A stretch of 64,000 nt of DNA from Microglena sp. YARC (GCA_022414725.1 CM039462.1:77760613-77824612), one strand, 5' to 3'. Numbered from the stretch's first letter, positions 51,077-62,074 are shown. Notes: a model not told the origin generated them from the letters alone. Numbers and translations are program-made.

Positions 51077-51640
51077 CTAGTCTAACTCATACAATTCAGG
51101 AAGGTAAACAGTGTCGGGGGCCGGGGGGCGTTGGGTGGCCTGCCAGGCCTTCTGGCGTCCGGCCTTTGTTGTGGCAAGGGTGTCCTGATCGGGGTTGGCG
51201 ACCAAGACCTTCTGGATGGTGGTGGATACGTCGAAAGCGAGTGTTGCCAGGAGTCCAATGTTGGGAGTGGCGATGTCATTGTGCACCACAGGTGCACCAG
51301 TCACATGGACATTGCCTCTCCCAACCAGGGTACTCCAGGAGGACCCCAGCTCTGCTGCCTGAGACGCAACCAAATTTAGGGTACTCGAGGAGGACCCTCC
51401 CCAAGTTGCGTCTTGCGACGCAACGGACTCTTCGCCGTTGCGTCTGCGACGGAGGACCCTGCGTCCTGAACAACCCTGCTCCCAACATCGGACACCCGCG
51501 GGTGCCTTGGGCGAGTCGGTTACCATGTCCCCCGGGGGTGACAAACCTCAGCGTTGAGGTTGACCAGGTCGTACATAACGATGATGTAAGCTTGTTCCGT
51601 GGTTAGCTGCTTGACAAAGGTAAGGACACCGGTAGAGTTG
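51077..51640 (-). pseudogene. Possible gene fragment interrupted by a repeat cluster
   Basis: On the minus strand 51,640-51,545 reads TGVLTFVKQLTTEQAYIIVM and YDLVNLNAEVC. After 200 bases of GCGTC-type repeat, 51,320-51,077 reads VHVTGAPVVHNDIATPNIGL followed by LAFDVSTTIQKVLVANPDQD and ends YLPELYELD. Both are protein-like and may be two exons (AEV|GTTTGT could be a donor). I do not recognise the family. Confidence 0.35.
51355..51480. repeat. Fourth GCGTC..GACGC palindrome cluster
   Basis: Units TTGCGTCTTGCGACGCAACG and GTTGCGTCTGCGACGG with GCCTGAGACGCAACC half-sites and AGGGTACTC.AGGAGGACCC repeats. Confidence 0.6.
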
Positions 51641-51663
51641 GCAGTGAGCTGACGGGGGCGGGG

Positions 51664-51945
51664 ATCATTTTTGGCGGAGCTCCCTCTTCAAGGGGGGGAG
51701 AGCCCCCATGTTTACCCATTTGTCCGTTTGTCCGACTGAAAAATTGCTTGAAGCCTGACACGTCATCCAACGGTCGCGTAACTAACTCACTACGGTCAGC
51801 TCCATCGTTTCCACCTTTCGTTCCGTTGCCAACACACTCCGCCAATTTTTCCGCTTGCGACGCTGCATAGGACTTGTTTTGAAGTTGTGACAGGTATTTC
51901 ACCCCAGGAGGTGGGTCTCCCTACACAAACCAGCGGCACAGAGGA
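51664..51945 (+). repeat. Dispersed ~280-bp repeat, copy 2 (partner 44,483-44,765)
   Basis: Same orientation and block order as copy 1, with about 20-25% divergence by eye. Confidence 0.75.
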
Positions 51946-52317
51946 TTCGGTTCGAATGGCATTGCCACTCCTACACAAGAGTAGGCGCGCTTAGGGGCGG
52001 TGGGAGATACCGACTCTCGACCAAACGAACATTCACCACTTGCCCTGTTGACCACGGCAGACAAGCTCCCTGCCATGGTCGTTAGGGGCGGAGCCAAGGA
52101 GATATAACTATTGTTCATGGAAGCCTCGTTGATTCCTGATGGGACTTCAGAAGTGACGAACTCAGTACTTTCCGTACTGAAGGTTTCAATCGCACACTTC
52201 TACCGGTCGACTGCCGACTCCAGCCAGTTTTTTCGCTTTAGCCCCCTCTGGACCCCTCATGTTCCAACTGTATCTCCGTGTCTCCGTCTCTCCAGGCGTT
52301 CGAACGATCCCGGGCAC

Positions 52318-52660
52318 CTCCGCACCCAAACATTTGGCTCATAGTTGGAGTGCGCATGACTAGAGTTAATAGCATCGCAGCGGCCAAGATCCTTCGCCAA
52401 ATGTGTTCAAAGTTTTGTAGCTTATTCCGCTACGAGTAGCTACTTACTCTACTACTTCCGAAACTCCCAGCCTCCCTCCTCGCCAGGGACCTGCTCCTCG
52501 CCCTTCCTAGCAGACTGCAGATCAAGTTTCTGAACTATTCGCGGAACGATTCCCCCCTGCCCTGCCCGTGACTGCTGAGCGTTTTTCCGTGTTGCTTGTG
52601 ACACGCGCTTAGGACTAGGGGGTCCCCATTCTTGGACCAATCCCGAAGCTAGCTAGCTAG
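52318..52660 (+). repeat. Dispersed repeat (partners 58,245-58,465 and 61,170-61,265)
   Basis: Shares CCGCACCCAAA.ATTTGG, AGTTGGAGTGCGCATGACTA, GCATCGCAGCGGCCAAGATC, TTCGAAACTCCCAGC and GACCTGCTCCTCGCCC with 58.2 kb. Its 3' part (GCCCGTGACTGC, CGCTTAGGACT, AGCTAGCTAG) is shared with 61.2 kb. Confidence 0.7.
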
Positions 52661-53300
52661 TCTGGACAGAGGCATTACAGGTATTATAAGGCAGCTGAAA
52701 GCTTTGGGTTTGACCCAGTGATAATAGATCTATCCGAAAGCTGCCATGCGTAGCCCAAATATGAAACAATGGGTTCTTCAAAGGCACAAGCAGGTCATCT
52801 GACAAGGGCATTGCCGGGGGACATGGAGGTTCTGCTGGTTGTGGCCATGCCCAGAGCACCCTCATGTGAAGACCACGTCAACGGCTTGGCCACGATTGAC
52901 TGATTGATTGCGCCTACACAGGGAAGGGGAGAAGGGGATTTGAGTAAGTCATAAGATTGCCGATTATCAGGGGCTGGTCAGAAATGATGGACGGAAATGA
53001 TGGATCATGGAGCAAAGTGTCAAACGTTCTCCCTCAGAATAGTGGACAAGTCAATGAGTGTATCATATGTCATTCGTGTGAAAAATGCATGTTTCCTTAA
53101 GGACCCCTAAATCTGCGCCCCCCAGCCTCCACTAGAGGGGCGGCAATCCACGCCGCACGCTACAAAATCCGGTGGGCTACGCAACTTTTCTGAAATCAGG
53201 CTTCAGTAGCCCACCCTGCTACTCAAACGTGCCTGGAAAAATCTGAAATAAAAAACACTGAAGTTGTGGCGGGTGGTGGCTCATAGGGAGGCAAGTATTG
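52660..53300. other. Intergenic, no gene seen
   Basis: No repeat array or coding texture. Similar CATGTTT.CTTAAGG.ACCCCTAAAT motifs recur near 53,090 and 54,140, a minor local duplication. Confidence 0.45.
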
Positions 53301-53308
53301 GTGGCTTA

Positions 53309-53858
53309 TGTGGGGATGAGTGATGGTGGTTCATGGGGGTATAAGCTTCAGTTTATCAGGGGAGGAATATGTGGGGATGAGTGATGGTGGTTCATGGGGG
53401 TATAAGCTTCAGTTTATCAGGGGAGGAATATGTGGGGATGAGTGATGGTGGTTCATGGGGGTATAAGCTTCAGTTTATCAGGGGAGGAATATGTGGGGAT
53501 GAGTGATGGTGGTTCATGGGGGTATAAGCTTCAGTTTATCAGGGGAGGAATATGTGGGGATGAGTGATGGTGGTTCATGGGGGTATAAGCTTCAGTTTAT
53601 CAGGGGAGGAATATGTGGGGATGAGTGATGGTGGTTCATGGGGGTATAAGCTTCAGTTTATCAGGGGAGGAATATGTGGGGATGAGTGATGGTGGTTCAT
53701 GGGGTATAAGCTTCAGTTTATCAGGGGAGGAATATGTGGGGATGAGTGATGGTGGTTCATGGGGGTATAAGCTTCAGTTTATCAGGGGAGGAATATGTGG
53801 GGATGAGTGATGGTGGTTCATGGGGGTATAAGCTTCAGTTTATCAGGGGAGGAATATG
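53309..53858 (+). repeat. 61-bp tandem repeat, 9 units
   Basis: Unit starts TGTGGGGATGAGTGATGGTG and includes GGGTATAAGCTTCAGTTTAT. Period is 61, once 60. Units are almost identical, so expansion is recent. Because 61 is not a multiple of three, open frames through it are chance products. Confidence 0.95.
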
Positions 53859-54488
53859 TTGGTGGCCAGTTTTTTTTGTGTGTGCGATGAGTTGCAAATT
53901 GAGCGACGTGGTACGACGCCGGTGCGATGCTCAGTTGTGAAAGTTTTCCCGGAAATGGGCCTTGCTTCGCGACAGTTGCCATGCCAGTGAAATGATTTGA
54001 GCCCTCTCTTGCACCTTTGTTAATTGGGTGGGGCCGGGTCTAGCAAGCCCAGGGCGACCCTAGGTGGAAGTCAGAAACTCAGAATGTGAAGGTGACCCCT
54101 GGGGAACTGCCCAAGCCAGACAGTCTACTTCAGTGCAAAATGCATGTTTACTAAGGGACCCCTGAAATAAATCCCCCTAAGCAGAAGCAGCGCTTCGCAC
54201 TACATGACGGGTGTGTGATGCACCCTTCCTAGAATCAGGCTTGCATCGCACATTTTGCGACATAACCAGACGTACATGAACTTGAAAATAACTGTTGGGG
54301 GCATATGGATGTGTCGTGTTGGTAGTTCATGGGGGCATGGGTGGTGGTCTAACTGACGCGGAGGTGGCTGGGATAGGGGAAGGAGCAGGAGAGAAAGAAA
54401 AAAACGAACCACAACACGAAGCGATAAAGGGGTAGCATCATATGGCAGGTCAGTGTCAGTGTCAGTGTCGGTGTCGGGTAAATATCAC

Positions 54489-54638
54489 TAGGGAACGGCA
54501 ATAAGATATCATATGATGCCGGCAGTCCGACTAGGCCAAAGTTACCATTTAAATGCAATATCATATGATGCAATTTGTATGATATCATATGAATTCATAC
54601 TCACCTTTGGCCAGCATCATATGATATGCCGATCCCTA
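54489..54638. mobile_element. TA-flanked MITE, GGGAACGGCA family
   Basis: TAGGGAACGGCA at the left and TGCCGATCCCTA at the right, 150 bp. The interior has several ATCATATGAT palindromes, and CTAGGCCAAAG and CTTTGGCC blocks continue the inverted repeat. It is closest to the intronic element at 44,767. Confidence 0.75.
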
Positions 54639-54683
54639 AATACCGCACGCAGGGCTGCATGTGTATCACCACCACTACAATGT

Positions 54684-55569
54684 CCTAGACAGGCCAAGTG
54701 TCTACACTCATGTGATTAGTCATAGACAGGCCAAGTGTCTACACTCATGTGATTAGTCATAGACAGGCCAAGTGTCTACACTCATGTGATTAGTCATAGA
54801 CAGGCCAAGTGTCTACACTCATATGATTAGTCATAGACAGGCCAAGTGTCTACACTCATGTGATAAGTCATAGACAGGCCAAGTGTCTACACTCATGTGA
54901 TTAGTCATAGACAGGCCAAGTGTCTACACTCATGTGATTAGTCATAGACAGGCCAAGTGTCTACACTCATGTGATTAGTCATAGACAGGCCAAGTGTCTA
55001 CACTCATGTGATTAGTCATAGACAGGCCAAGTGTCTACACTCATGTGATTAGTCATAGACAGGCCAAGTGTCTACACTCATGTGATTAGTCATAGACAGG
55101 CCAAGTGTCTACACTCATGTGATTAGTCATAGACAGGCCAAGTGTCTACACTCATGTGATTAGTCATAGACAGGCCAAGTGTCTACACTCATGTGATTAG
55201 TCATAGACAGGCCAAGTGTCTACACTCATGTGATTAGTCATAGACAAGCCAAGTGTATAAACTCATGTGATTAGTCATAGAAATGCCATGTGTCTACTCT
55301 CATGTGATTAGTCATAGGCAGGACAAGTGTGTCTACACTCATGTGATTAGTCATAGACAGGCCAAGTGTCTACACTCATGTGATTAGTCATAGACAGGCC
55401 AAGTGTCTACACTCATGTGATTAGTCATAGACAGGCCAAGTGTCTACACTCATGCGATTAGTCATAGACAGGCCAAGTGTCTAAACTCATGTAATTAGTC
55501 ATAGACAGGCCAAGTGTCTACACTCATGTGATTAGTCATAGACAGGACAAGTGTGTCTACACACATGTG
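54684..55569 (+). repeat. 37-bp tandem repeat, about 24 units
   Basis: Unit TCATAGACAGGCCAAGTGTC followed by TACACTCATGTGATTAG. Most units are identical; variants cluster at 55,245-55,340. Confidence 0.95.
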
Positions 55570-55674
55570 ACTACATCCTGCACTCCTGTGATGTGTTTAT
55601 AGTAGCGGTACACATGTTTACTACGCCTGTAGACAGTACGCACCATGAAGGCTGATAGATCATCTAATACATCC

Positions 55675-55831
55675 AAACCAAGCCAGTGTTGACCCAACAC
55701 AAACCAAGCCAGTGTTGACCCAACACAAACCAAGCCAGTGTTGACCCAACACAAACCAAGCCAGTGTTGACTCAACACAAACCAAGCCAGTGTTGACCAA
55801 AGACAAACCAAGCCAATGTTGACCCAACACA
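55675..55831 (+). repeat. 26-bp tandem repeat, 6 units
   Basis: Unit AAACCAAGCCAGTGTTGACC plus CAACAC, nearly perfect. Confidence 0.95.
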
Positions 55832-56151
55832 ACTTCCGGAGAGTCTTCTGCCTAGACTTTCAGAAACCAAAAAGTGCAACTATGCTAGGAGGCAAACCGG
55901 GCGGGTGTAATTCTTTGGGGGAATGGGGGCACAAGAGCTAAGTGAATGTTCAAGTAACAGAGCCGATCTTGTCACTTGCTAGGTCAAGGAAAAGCCGTGA
56001 ATAAGACAAACAGGCACTGTCATGACTTATACCTAGGGGTCCCCTTAACACCACGCCCCTGCAGGCATTCTCTTTTTTCTTGCAGGTGTGTGTGTGTTTG
56101 AGAGTGTGTGAGTGTGCGAGCGTGCGAGTGAGTTAAGGAGCGACACATTTA

Positions 56152-56326
56152 TAGGGGTCGGCTATGTTATATAATATTAGTGAATAAATAATATTATATT
56201 ATATTAGTCGGACGAGCCGTCTCACCAGAATTTTGAATGGATTTGAAAAACTAGTATTATTGTGGCACACAAATATTTTTAGTTAATATTAGCTTTTCAA
56301 ACACTAATATTAGTTGCCGTTCCCTA
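56152..56326. mobile_element. TA-flanked MITE with CTAATATTAG interior, copy 1
   Basis: Ends TAGGGGTCGGCTA and TAGTTGCCGTTCCCTA, 175 bp. The interior has AGTCGGACGAGCCGTCTCAC and many TAATATTA motifs. An inverted second copy lies at 63,288-63,452 with the same ends, and both are followed by CTCATA. Confidence 0.85.
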
Positions 56327-56431
56327 CTCATACCTGCATCAGTCAAGTGCTTGAATCTGTAGATCCAAGTTCAGTATACCACTCTGAGTGAGGTAGGCAT
56401 CCAGGCACGAGAAATCCTTCAAAATGTCAAC

Positions 56432-57937
56432 TTAGGCCAATTCCCAGACATGGGTCCCGTTTAGGACAGCGTCAACTTCCCCCAAACAAACTTGCTCCCT
56501 TGTGCCTTCATTTTGTAGACACCGAGCTTTGACATGGACCAAAGTTTGACTTCCTTTGGATAAGAAGGCTGACACTCCAAACTCAAAGCCAACGGACAAC
56601 ACAAACTGTGCCTTGGAGCCGTCGGACAAAACCTCCACGGACAGAGTGGAAAAAAAACCGTATCCGTTGTATGTGGGTATGTCATCAGCAGCCCTAATAG
56701 TATGCAGGACCTCTTGAGCCCCAGCTTGTTGCACTGATGTCAGGAGCTTGGCCAGCTCTTCTTTATCGAAAGTAAACTCGGAGATCATTCCTTTTGATAC
56801 AGTAGGTCGTCCGTCCCTGAACCATGCCACACTGCTGCCGTAAGCAGATAGTAACTGCTTCTGCATGGTGGCAGCTATGATGGGGCTTTTGAACTGATAG
56901 CTCTTCCATGCTGCGGCATCACACAACACGACAGGGTCCACTGGTAGCCAGGGTGCAACAGCAGCCAGTTTAGAGATGAAGGATGTTGTCAAGTGTCCCA
57001 GGCGGAGGATGTTCCTCAAGGCCATCAGCTGCTCCTTGCTGATTCGGTCGGCCCAGTCCTCACCCATCCACATGCCCATGAGAGCAAAGACTTTATTCTC
57101 TGACTCAACAATCAACTCGTTTGAATCTAAAAAATCAAGCACTGTGAAAAAGTTCAGTTGCTTGAATTCGTTCATTAAATCTGTGTCCCAAAACATTCTG
57201 CGTAGGCTACCGAAGCGTGCACGTAGATAGGCAAGGCACTTCTCCCTAAGAACCTTGATGGTTGAATGCTCAACCAGTGCTGGGGCAGTCCTCTTCAAGG
57301 AGAGAACATAGTTCACAACCTCTACCAGACCACAGTCAGCTGAGCTAACGTCTGAGATAGCCTGTGTACATTGATCAGTGCACACCTCCAGTCTATCAGC
57401 CAAGCAGTACACCTGCACCAACAGCGTGATCCGGCTGAGACCTGCTCCGTGCTCACTGGACAGGGCGCTTCTTACGTCCTCAGCCAGGTTGTCTGAGTAG
57501 ATTGAGCGAAGCAACACCTCACATGCCAATAGCTCCTCATCCTCCATTGGCAGCTCCAAGATTTTAGGTTGGGGGTCTGTTTGCTGACGGGCAGGAGGTG
57601 ATAACAGTAGCCCAACAGCCCCAATGCACTCCACTGCCACAAGACAAATACTGATGCCGTCACCCATGGCATGTAGGTCCCTAAGCTCCTTCGCCCTCAA
57701 CAACATGGCTTTTATAACGCGGGAGTTTGACGCCAAGATAGCCTTGTGGGTGTAGAAGGAGCGCACATCATCCGAGGAAAATCCTGTGCAACGTTTTTTA
57801 GCGGGGGGGTCATCACTCAGCGACTCAGTGGAAGTGCAACTGCCACCTTGCGAGTTGCGTAAGACCAGGCGTAGATCCGCGAAAGTAGGCTCGTTGAAAT
57901 CGATATTCTTAGACGTATCGTACAGGGAGTAGATTGC
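56432..57937 (-). CDS. BTB/POZ and BACK domain protein, main 3' exon (501 aa)
   Basis: The minus-strand frame is open from a splice acceptor (TTGTTGTCTAG|GCAATC at 57,937) to the stop at 56,432-56,434. The first residues read AIYSLYDTSKNIDFNEPTFA then DLRLVLRNSQGG, and after a Ser/Lys-rich insertion FYTHKAILASNSRVIKAML (residues about 60-79), the BTB core in which the (F/Y).(A/T)HK.(I/V)LA.(S/R)S block is diagnostic. BACK-type helices follow at about 200-300 (LNFFTVLDFLDSNELIVESE, then VFALMGMWMGEDW). The C-terminal 130 residues form an unknown beta-rich domain (NGYGFFSTLSVEVLSDGS). BTB-BACK proteins commonly bring substrates to cullin-3 ubiquitin ligases; that role is inferred. The first exon with the start codon is not identified; the only in-frame start-like codon near the BTB core is GTG. 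The frame is intact and GC-richer than the surrounding satellites. Confidence 0.8.
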   Translation of the reverse strand, partial: AIYSLYDTSKNIDFNEPTFADLRLVLRNSQGGSCTSTESLSDDPPAKKRCTGFSSDDVRSFYTHKAILASNSRVIKAMLLRAKELRDLHAMGDGISICLVAVECIGAVGLLLSPPARQQTDPQPKILELPMEDEELLACEVLLRSIYSDNLAEDVRSALSSEHGAGLSRITLLVQVYCLADRLEVCTDQCTQAISDVSSADCGLVEVVNYVLSLKRTAPALVEHSTIKVLREKCLAYLRARFGSLRRMFWDTDLMNEFKQLNFFTVLDFLDSNELIVESENKVFALMGMWMGEDWADRISKEQLMALRNILRLGHLTTSFISKLAAVAPWLPVDPVVLCDAAAWKSYQFKSPIIAATMQKQLLSAYGSSVAWFRDGRPTVSKGMISEFTFDKEELAKLLTSVQQAGAQEVLHTIRAADDIPTYNGYGFFSTLSVEVLSDGSKAQFVLSVGFEFGVSAFLSKGSQTLVHVKARCLQNEGTREQVCLGEVDAVLNGTHVWELA

Positions 57938-58080
57938 CTAGACAACAAGAGATGGATCTGGGAACAATACTAGGACGCCTATCTTGAACGTGAGTGCTTA
58001 TCCCAAATCGAGTTGTGCTTCGATCTAGTAGCATTTACTTTCGGAAATTCGCTTGGTACTGCGCCGGTACCGCAACTGGC

Positions 58081-58108
58081 GCAGGGGGGGGGGGGGGGGG
58101 GGGGGGGA
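58081..58108 (+). repeat. G tract upstream of the BTB gene
   Basis: About 23 uninterrupted G within 200 bases of the BTB exon's 5' side. Confidence 0.9.
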
Positions 58109-58244
58109 GGGAGGGGGCTTGCCGTCGGTACGACGGGCACACTGCCCTAGTAACACCTAAACCGACTTCATCATCATCAATGAACTCGATAGGTCACCAA
58201 CATGGGCTCAACGGTTGGACCTGTTTGAAAGATTCCGATCAGCT

Positions 58245-58465
58245 CCGCACCCAAATATTTGGATCTTAGTTGGAGTGCGCATGACTAGAGTTACCAGCAT
58301 CGCAGCGGCCAAGATCCTTTGCAAAAGTTGTTTTGTTGCTCATCCCGCTACTTCCTCCTCTATTTTCGAAACTCCCAGCTTCCCAGCTCGCCACGGACCT
58401 GCTCCTCGCCCTTTCTCGCAGTCAGCAGATCATGTTTCTTTACTATTCGAAGCCCCTTCGTCCGT
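58245..58465 (+). repeat. Dispersed repeat, copy 2 (partner 52,318)
   Basis: See the 52.3-kb copy; block order is conserved in the same orientation. The surrounding 94-144-residue frames are not shared between copies. Confidence 0.7.
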
Positions 58466-58984
58466 TTCCCACTGTTCGCGAGGAGATTTGCCTAGCCCTT
58501 GCTTTTATCCCCTCCGTTGCTACCAGAACCCCAATGCATTCCATCCGCATGCTATCCGGTCTCTCCCGTGCTTGCGCGCGCCCCAGCTTCCCCGAGGTGA
58601 GTCAACGAGGCAGATAATGCGTACACCTTGGGGCAATTCAGTCATATGAGACCCTGTCAGCTACCGTATCCTCCTCCTTCTCGGATGCCCTGTTTTTCGC
58701 CTAGTTTTGTAACCTTTCTCGGACAGATCACCCGGCCGAGACATGACAGGTTGACCAGGAATTGGGAAGCCCCAGGTGGGGTGGGGTGGGGAATCTCGTA
58801 CACCCATGTGATTGAGTTCTGATCACATGAGCGTTGTGAAGCTGTGTTTATTCCACCCACATGCACTCCACATGCAGACGGTGAGCAGCCTAAAGGCTGA
58901 TGCGCCATGATATCAATAAAAAACGAGAAAGGGCACCCATGCATGCAATTGCGCAACACTGCATGGGCTGCATGCTTATGGCAT

Positions 58985-59335
58985 GCTGATACGTTAACAC
59001 ATATGCACACATGATTACGCCTCTGCACACGTGCTAGCGCATATGCAGACATGGTTACGCATGTGCGTGGATATGCAGAAGCATGGCTACACACCGGCTA
59101 CACATATGCGTGCTCAAACACATGCATGCAGATATTCACTGTTACATATACCAGCACGTGTAGTTACACATTTGTGTGGTTACACATAAGCATAGCTACA
59201 CGTATGTGTGGTTACACATCAGCCCTTGTTACATGTATGCGCGGTTACACATAAGCATATTTACACAAATGCGTGGTTACACATAAGCATATTTGCACAT
59301 ATGCACGGTTACGCAAATGCGTGGTCATATGCCTG
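58985..59335 (+). repeat. Degenerate GGTTACACATATGCGT-type repeat
   Basis: Irregular units of 16-20 bases (TGGTTACACATAAGCATA, CTACACGTATGTGTGG) with alternating purine-pyrimidine character. Confidence 0.75.
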
Positions 59336-59479
59336 GCTAAAATGAACTATCCAGCAGTTTATTGGTGCCCCACTCCAACTTGCTTTAAAATGGCAGGGTG
59401 CCCAGGGCCCCCTCATGGTCAGCCCTGGTGCGTGCATGGTGGGACTTGGGGGGTGCTGGCGTGTGATTAGCAAGACCAA

Positions 59480-59560
59480 GATATCAGGTGACAGGTGCAG
59501 GTTGCGGCCGATATCAGGTGACAGCTGCACATGCGGCCGACATGACAACTGCAAATGCGA
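59480..59560 (+). repeat. Two-copy GATATCAGGTGACAGGTGCA repeat
   Basis: GATATCAGGTGACAG.TGCA..TGCGGCCGA occurs twice with a 33-37-base period. Confidence 0.7.
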
Positions 59561-59759
59561 CGGTCCCGAAAACGATTTACACCTCATTACACCTAACCTT
59601 AATAGAAAACATGGGAAACACGTCCCAATGAACTAGGGTTGTTGATAGGGATGCATTACTCGGCCAGGGCCGACCAAGCATGATTCACCTGCATTCTCCA
59701 GTTTTTGAAGCAAGTTATTTCAATCCTGATTGCTCAAGTGCTGTAATGTGTTTAATTAT

Positions 59760-60328
59760 GTCAAATACTCATTTAATCAATCAATCAGACTCACTTAATT
59801 AGACAAAATACTAACATTAACAATCAATCAGACTTATTTAATTAGGTCAAATACTCACAAAAACAGTCAATCAGTCGCATTTAATTAGGTCAAATAGTCA
59901 CATAAACAATTAATCAGACTCATTTAATTAGGTCAAATAGTCACACAAACAATCAATCAGTCACATTTAATTAGGTCAAATACTCACAGGAACAATCAAC
60001 CAGACTCATTTGATTAGATCAAATACTCACAAAAACAATCAATCAGACTCATTTAATTAGGTCAAATAGTCACATAAACAACCAATCAGACACATTTAAT
60101 TAGGTCAAATACTCACATAAACAATCAATCAGACACATTTAATTAGGTCAAATACTCACTTAAACAATCAATCAGACACATTTAATTAGGTCAAATAGTC
60201 ACAAAAACCATCAATCAGTCGCATTTAATTAGGTCAAATAGTCACAAAACCATCAATCAGTCGCATTTAATTAGGTCAAATACTCACTTAAACAATCAAT
60301 CAGACTCATTTAATTAGGTCAAATACAG
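59760..60328 (+). repeat. 43-bp tandem repeat, about 13 units
   Basis: Unit AATCAATCAGACTCATTTAA followed by TTAGGTCAAATACTCACATAAAC, with C/G and A/T variants at a few fixed positions. Confidence 0.95.
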
Positions 60329-60529
60329 TAAGTCACTATACTGCATTTGTCAAATACATTTGTCAAATACATTACTTGTATACAGGACTACACTGATATA
60401 ATAATTAAGCTAATACAGACTTGTAGTCATACAATGATTTGGCGTACAACTGTCACGCTATTTGGAATTTGAATATATTATCTCATGCACAACATAACAA
60501 GATAAAGTAGGGCGCATACTATCCAATAT

Positions 60530-61075
60530 ACAACATAAACATATATGTATGGTGTTGTGTGCATATGATCCCATACACAACAGAAATATGGATGTGGGCG
60601 CGTGCGCTCCAACATACAACATAGAAATAATACGTTGTGTGCATGCAATCCCATACACAACATAGAAGTACAAATAGAGGTGCATGCAATCCCATACACA
60701 ACATAGAAGTACAAATATGGGTGCATGCAATCCCATACACAACATAGAAGTACAAATATGGGTGCATGCAATCCCATACACAACATAGAAGTACAAATAT
60801 GGGTGCATGCAATCCCATACACAACATAGAAGTACAAATATGGGTGCACGCAATCCCATACACAACATAGAAGTACAAATATAGGTGCATACGATCCCCT
60901 ACACAACATATGAATACAAACTTGGGTGCATTCGAGAGTTGTGAGCATATGATGCCATACACAACATAGAAATACCCAATTGGGTGCATACGTTCCCATG
61001 AACAACATACATACATAGAGTTGTGTGCATATGATGCCATACACAACATAGAAATACCAAATTGGTCTATAGACT
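60530..61075 (+). repeat. 41-bp tandem repeat, about 13 units
   Basis: Unit GGGTGCATGCAATCCCATAC then ACAACATAGAAGTACAAATAT. The central six units are nearly identical and the edges are diverged. It produces three long overlapping minus-strand frames (VLLCCVWDC-type repeats), which I treat as artefacts. Confidence 0.95.
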
Positions 61076-61376
61076 CAGTGGAGAGCATGACAATGTCATG
61101 ATGGCATTGAGGTACTGTTTTCTTCCGATGTATTGCAAATGTACTGTAAATTGCAGCCTTGCCCTACCTCCGCCCCCTTCCCCCTGCCCGTGACTGCCTA
61201 AGTGCTTTTCCCTGTCGCTTGCGACATGCGCTTAGGACTTGGACTTGCCCAGCTAGCTAGCGTGTCCGCCAGTCTGTTATGCGCCAAGCTTCGCTTAGCC
61301 TTGTGATAATCCAAGCCACATTGTGTTCTTTTCTTTTCGCTGTGAATGATGCTCATGGTGGTGATTGTGCAGTTGC

Positions 61377-61560
61377 TCACTACTGCTACTGCTACTGCTG
61401 CTGCCACTGCTACTGCTACTGCCACTGCTACTGCTACTGCTACTGCTACTGCTACTGCTACTGCTACTGCCACTGATACTGATACTTCTATTGCTACTGC
61501 TACTGCCACTGCCACTGCTACTGCTACTGCTACTGCTACTGCTACTGCTACTGCTGCTGC
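61377..61560 (+). repeat. CTACTG/CTGCTG microsatellite
   Basis: About 30 hexamer units, mostly GCTACT with some GCCACT and GATACT. Confidence 0.95.
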
Positions 61561-62042
61561 TTATCACTTGATGCTCTGACATTCATGGCCTGGCCCTTCC
61601 GCTTTGAGCTAAAACCGCAGGACTGTTAACAGACGCTGTAGCTGTTTCTGAAGCTGTTCCCGCTGCTACTGCCTCTGCCGCTGCTGATTGATCATCGCTC
61701 CTGCCACCGCTGCCACTGCTGGTGCAGTTTGGGCATCGTTGATTGCTATGCTTAAGCCGAAGCCCATAGAGACAACAATGGTTTCATGGCATTTTTCGAG
61801 GTTGGGCAAGTCTCTTTAGCCTAGCAAGCTACCTGAGGGCTGTACCATACATGCCCAAGCTGCTCAACCAGCAGTCAGCCACACCTCAGACATAGAGCCT
61901 CTCACACTCCAAGTGCCCTCCTTCTGCTGTTCCTTCTGATGACCAGCTTGTTTAATCCGAATACTGGTGGAGGTGGGTGCCTGAGTGGGTGAGGGAGAGG
62001 TGGGGGTGGGGTATATTGAGGGCCTGGGTGGGTGAGGTTGCA

Positions 62043-62074
<32 letters not shown>

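Noticed and set aside
54684..55569. Regular 37-bp repeats resembling a CRISPR array
   Set aside because: The units are directly adjacent with no unique spacers, and there are no cas genes; it is a simple satellite in eukaryotic DNA.
58215..58649. 144-residue plus-strand open frame next to the BTB gene
   Set aside because: Most of it is the dispersed repeat shared with 52.3 kb, where the frame is not conserved.
60458..61088. Three long minus-strand open frames with Cys/Trp-rich repeats (up to 189 aa)
   Set aside because: They are the three frames of one 41-bp tandem repeat; a stop-free unit gives open frames in every phase.
61198..61582. Ala/Val-, Ser- and Leu-homopolymer open frames
   Set aside because: Products of the CTACTG microsatellite with no coding context.
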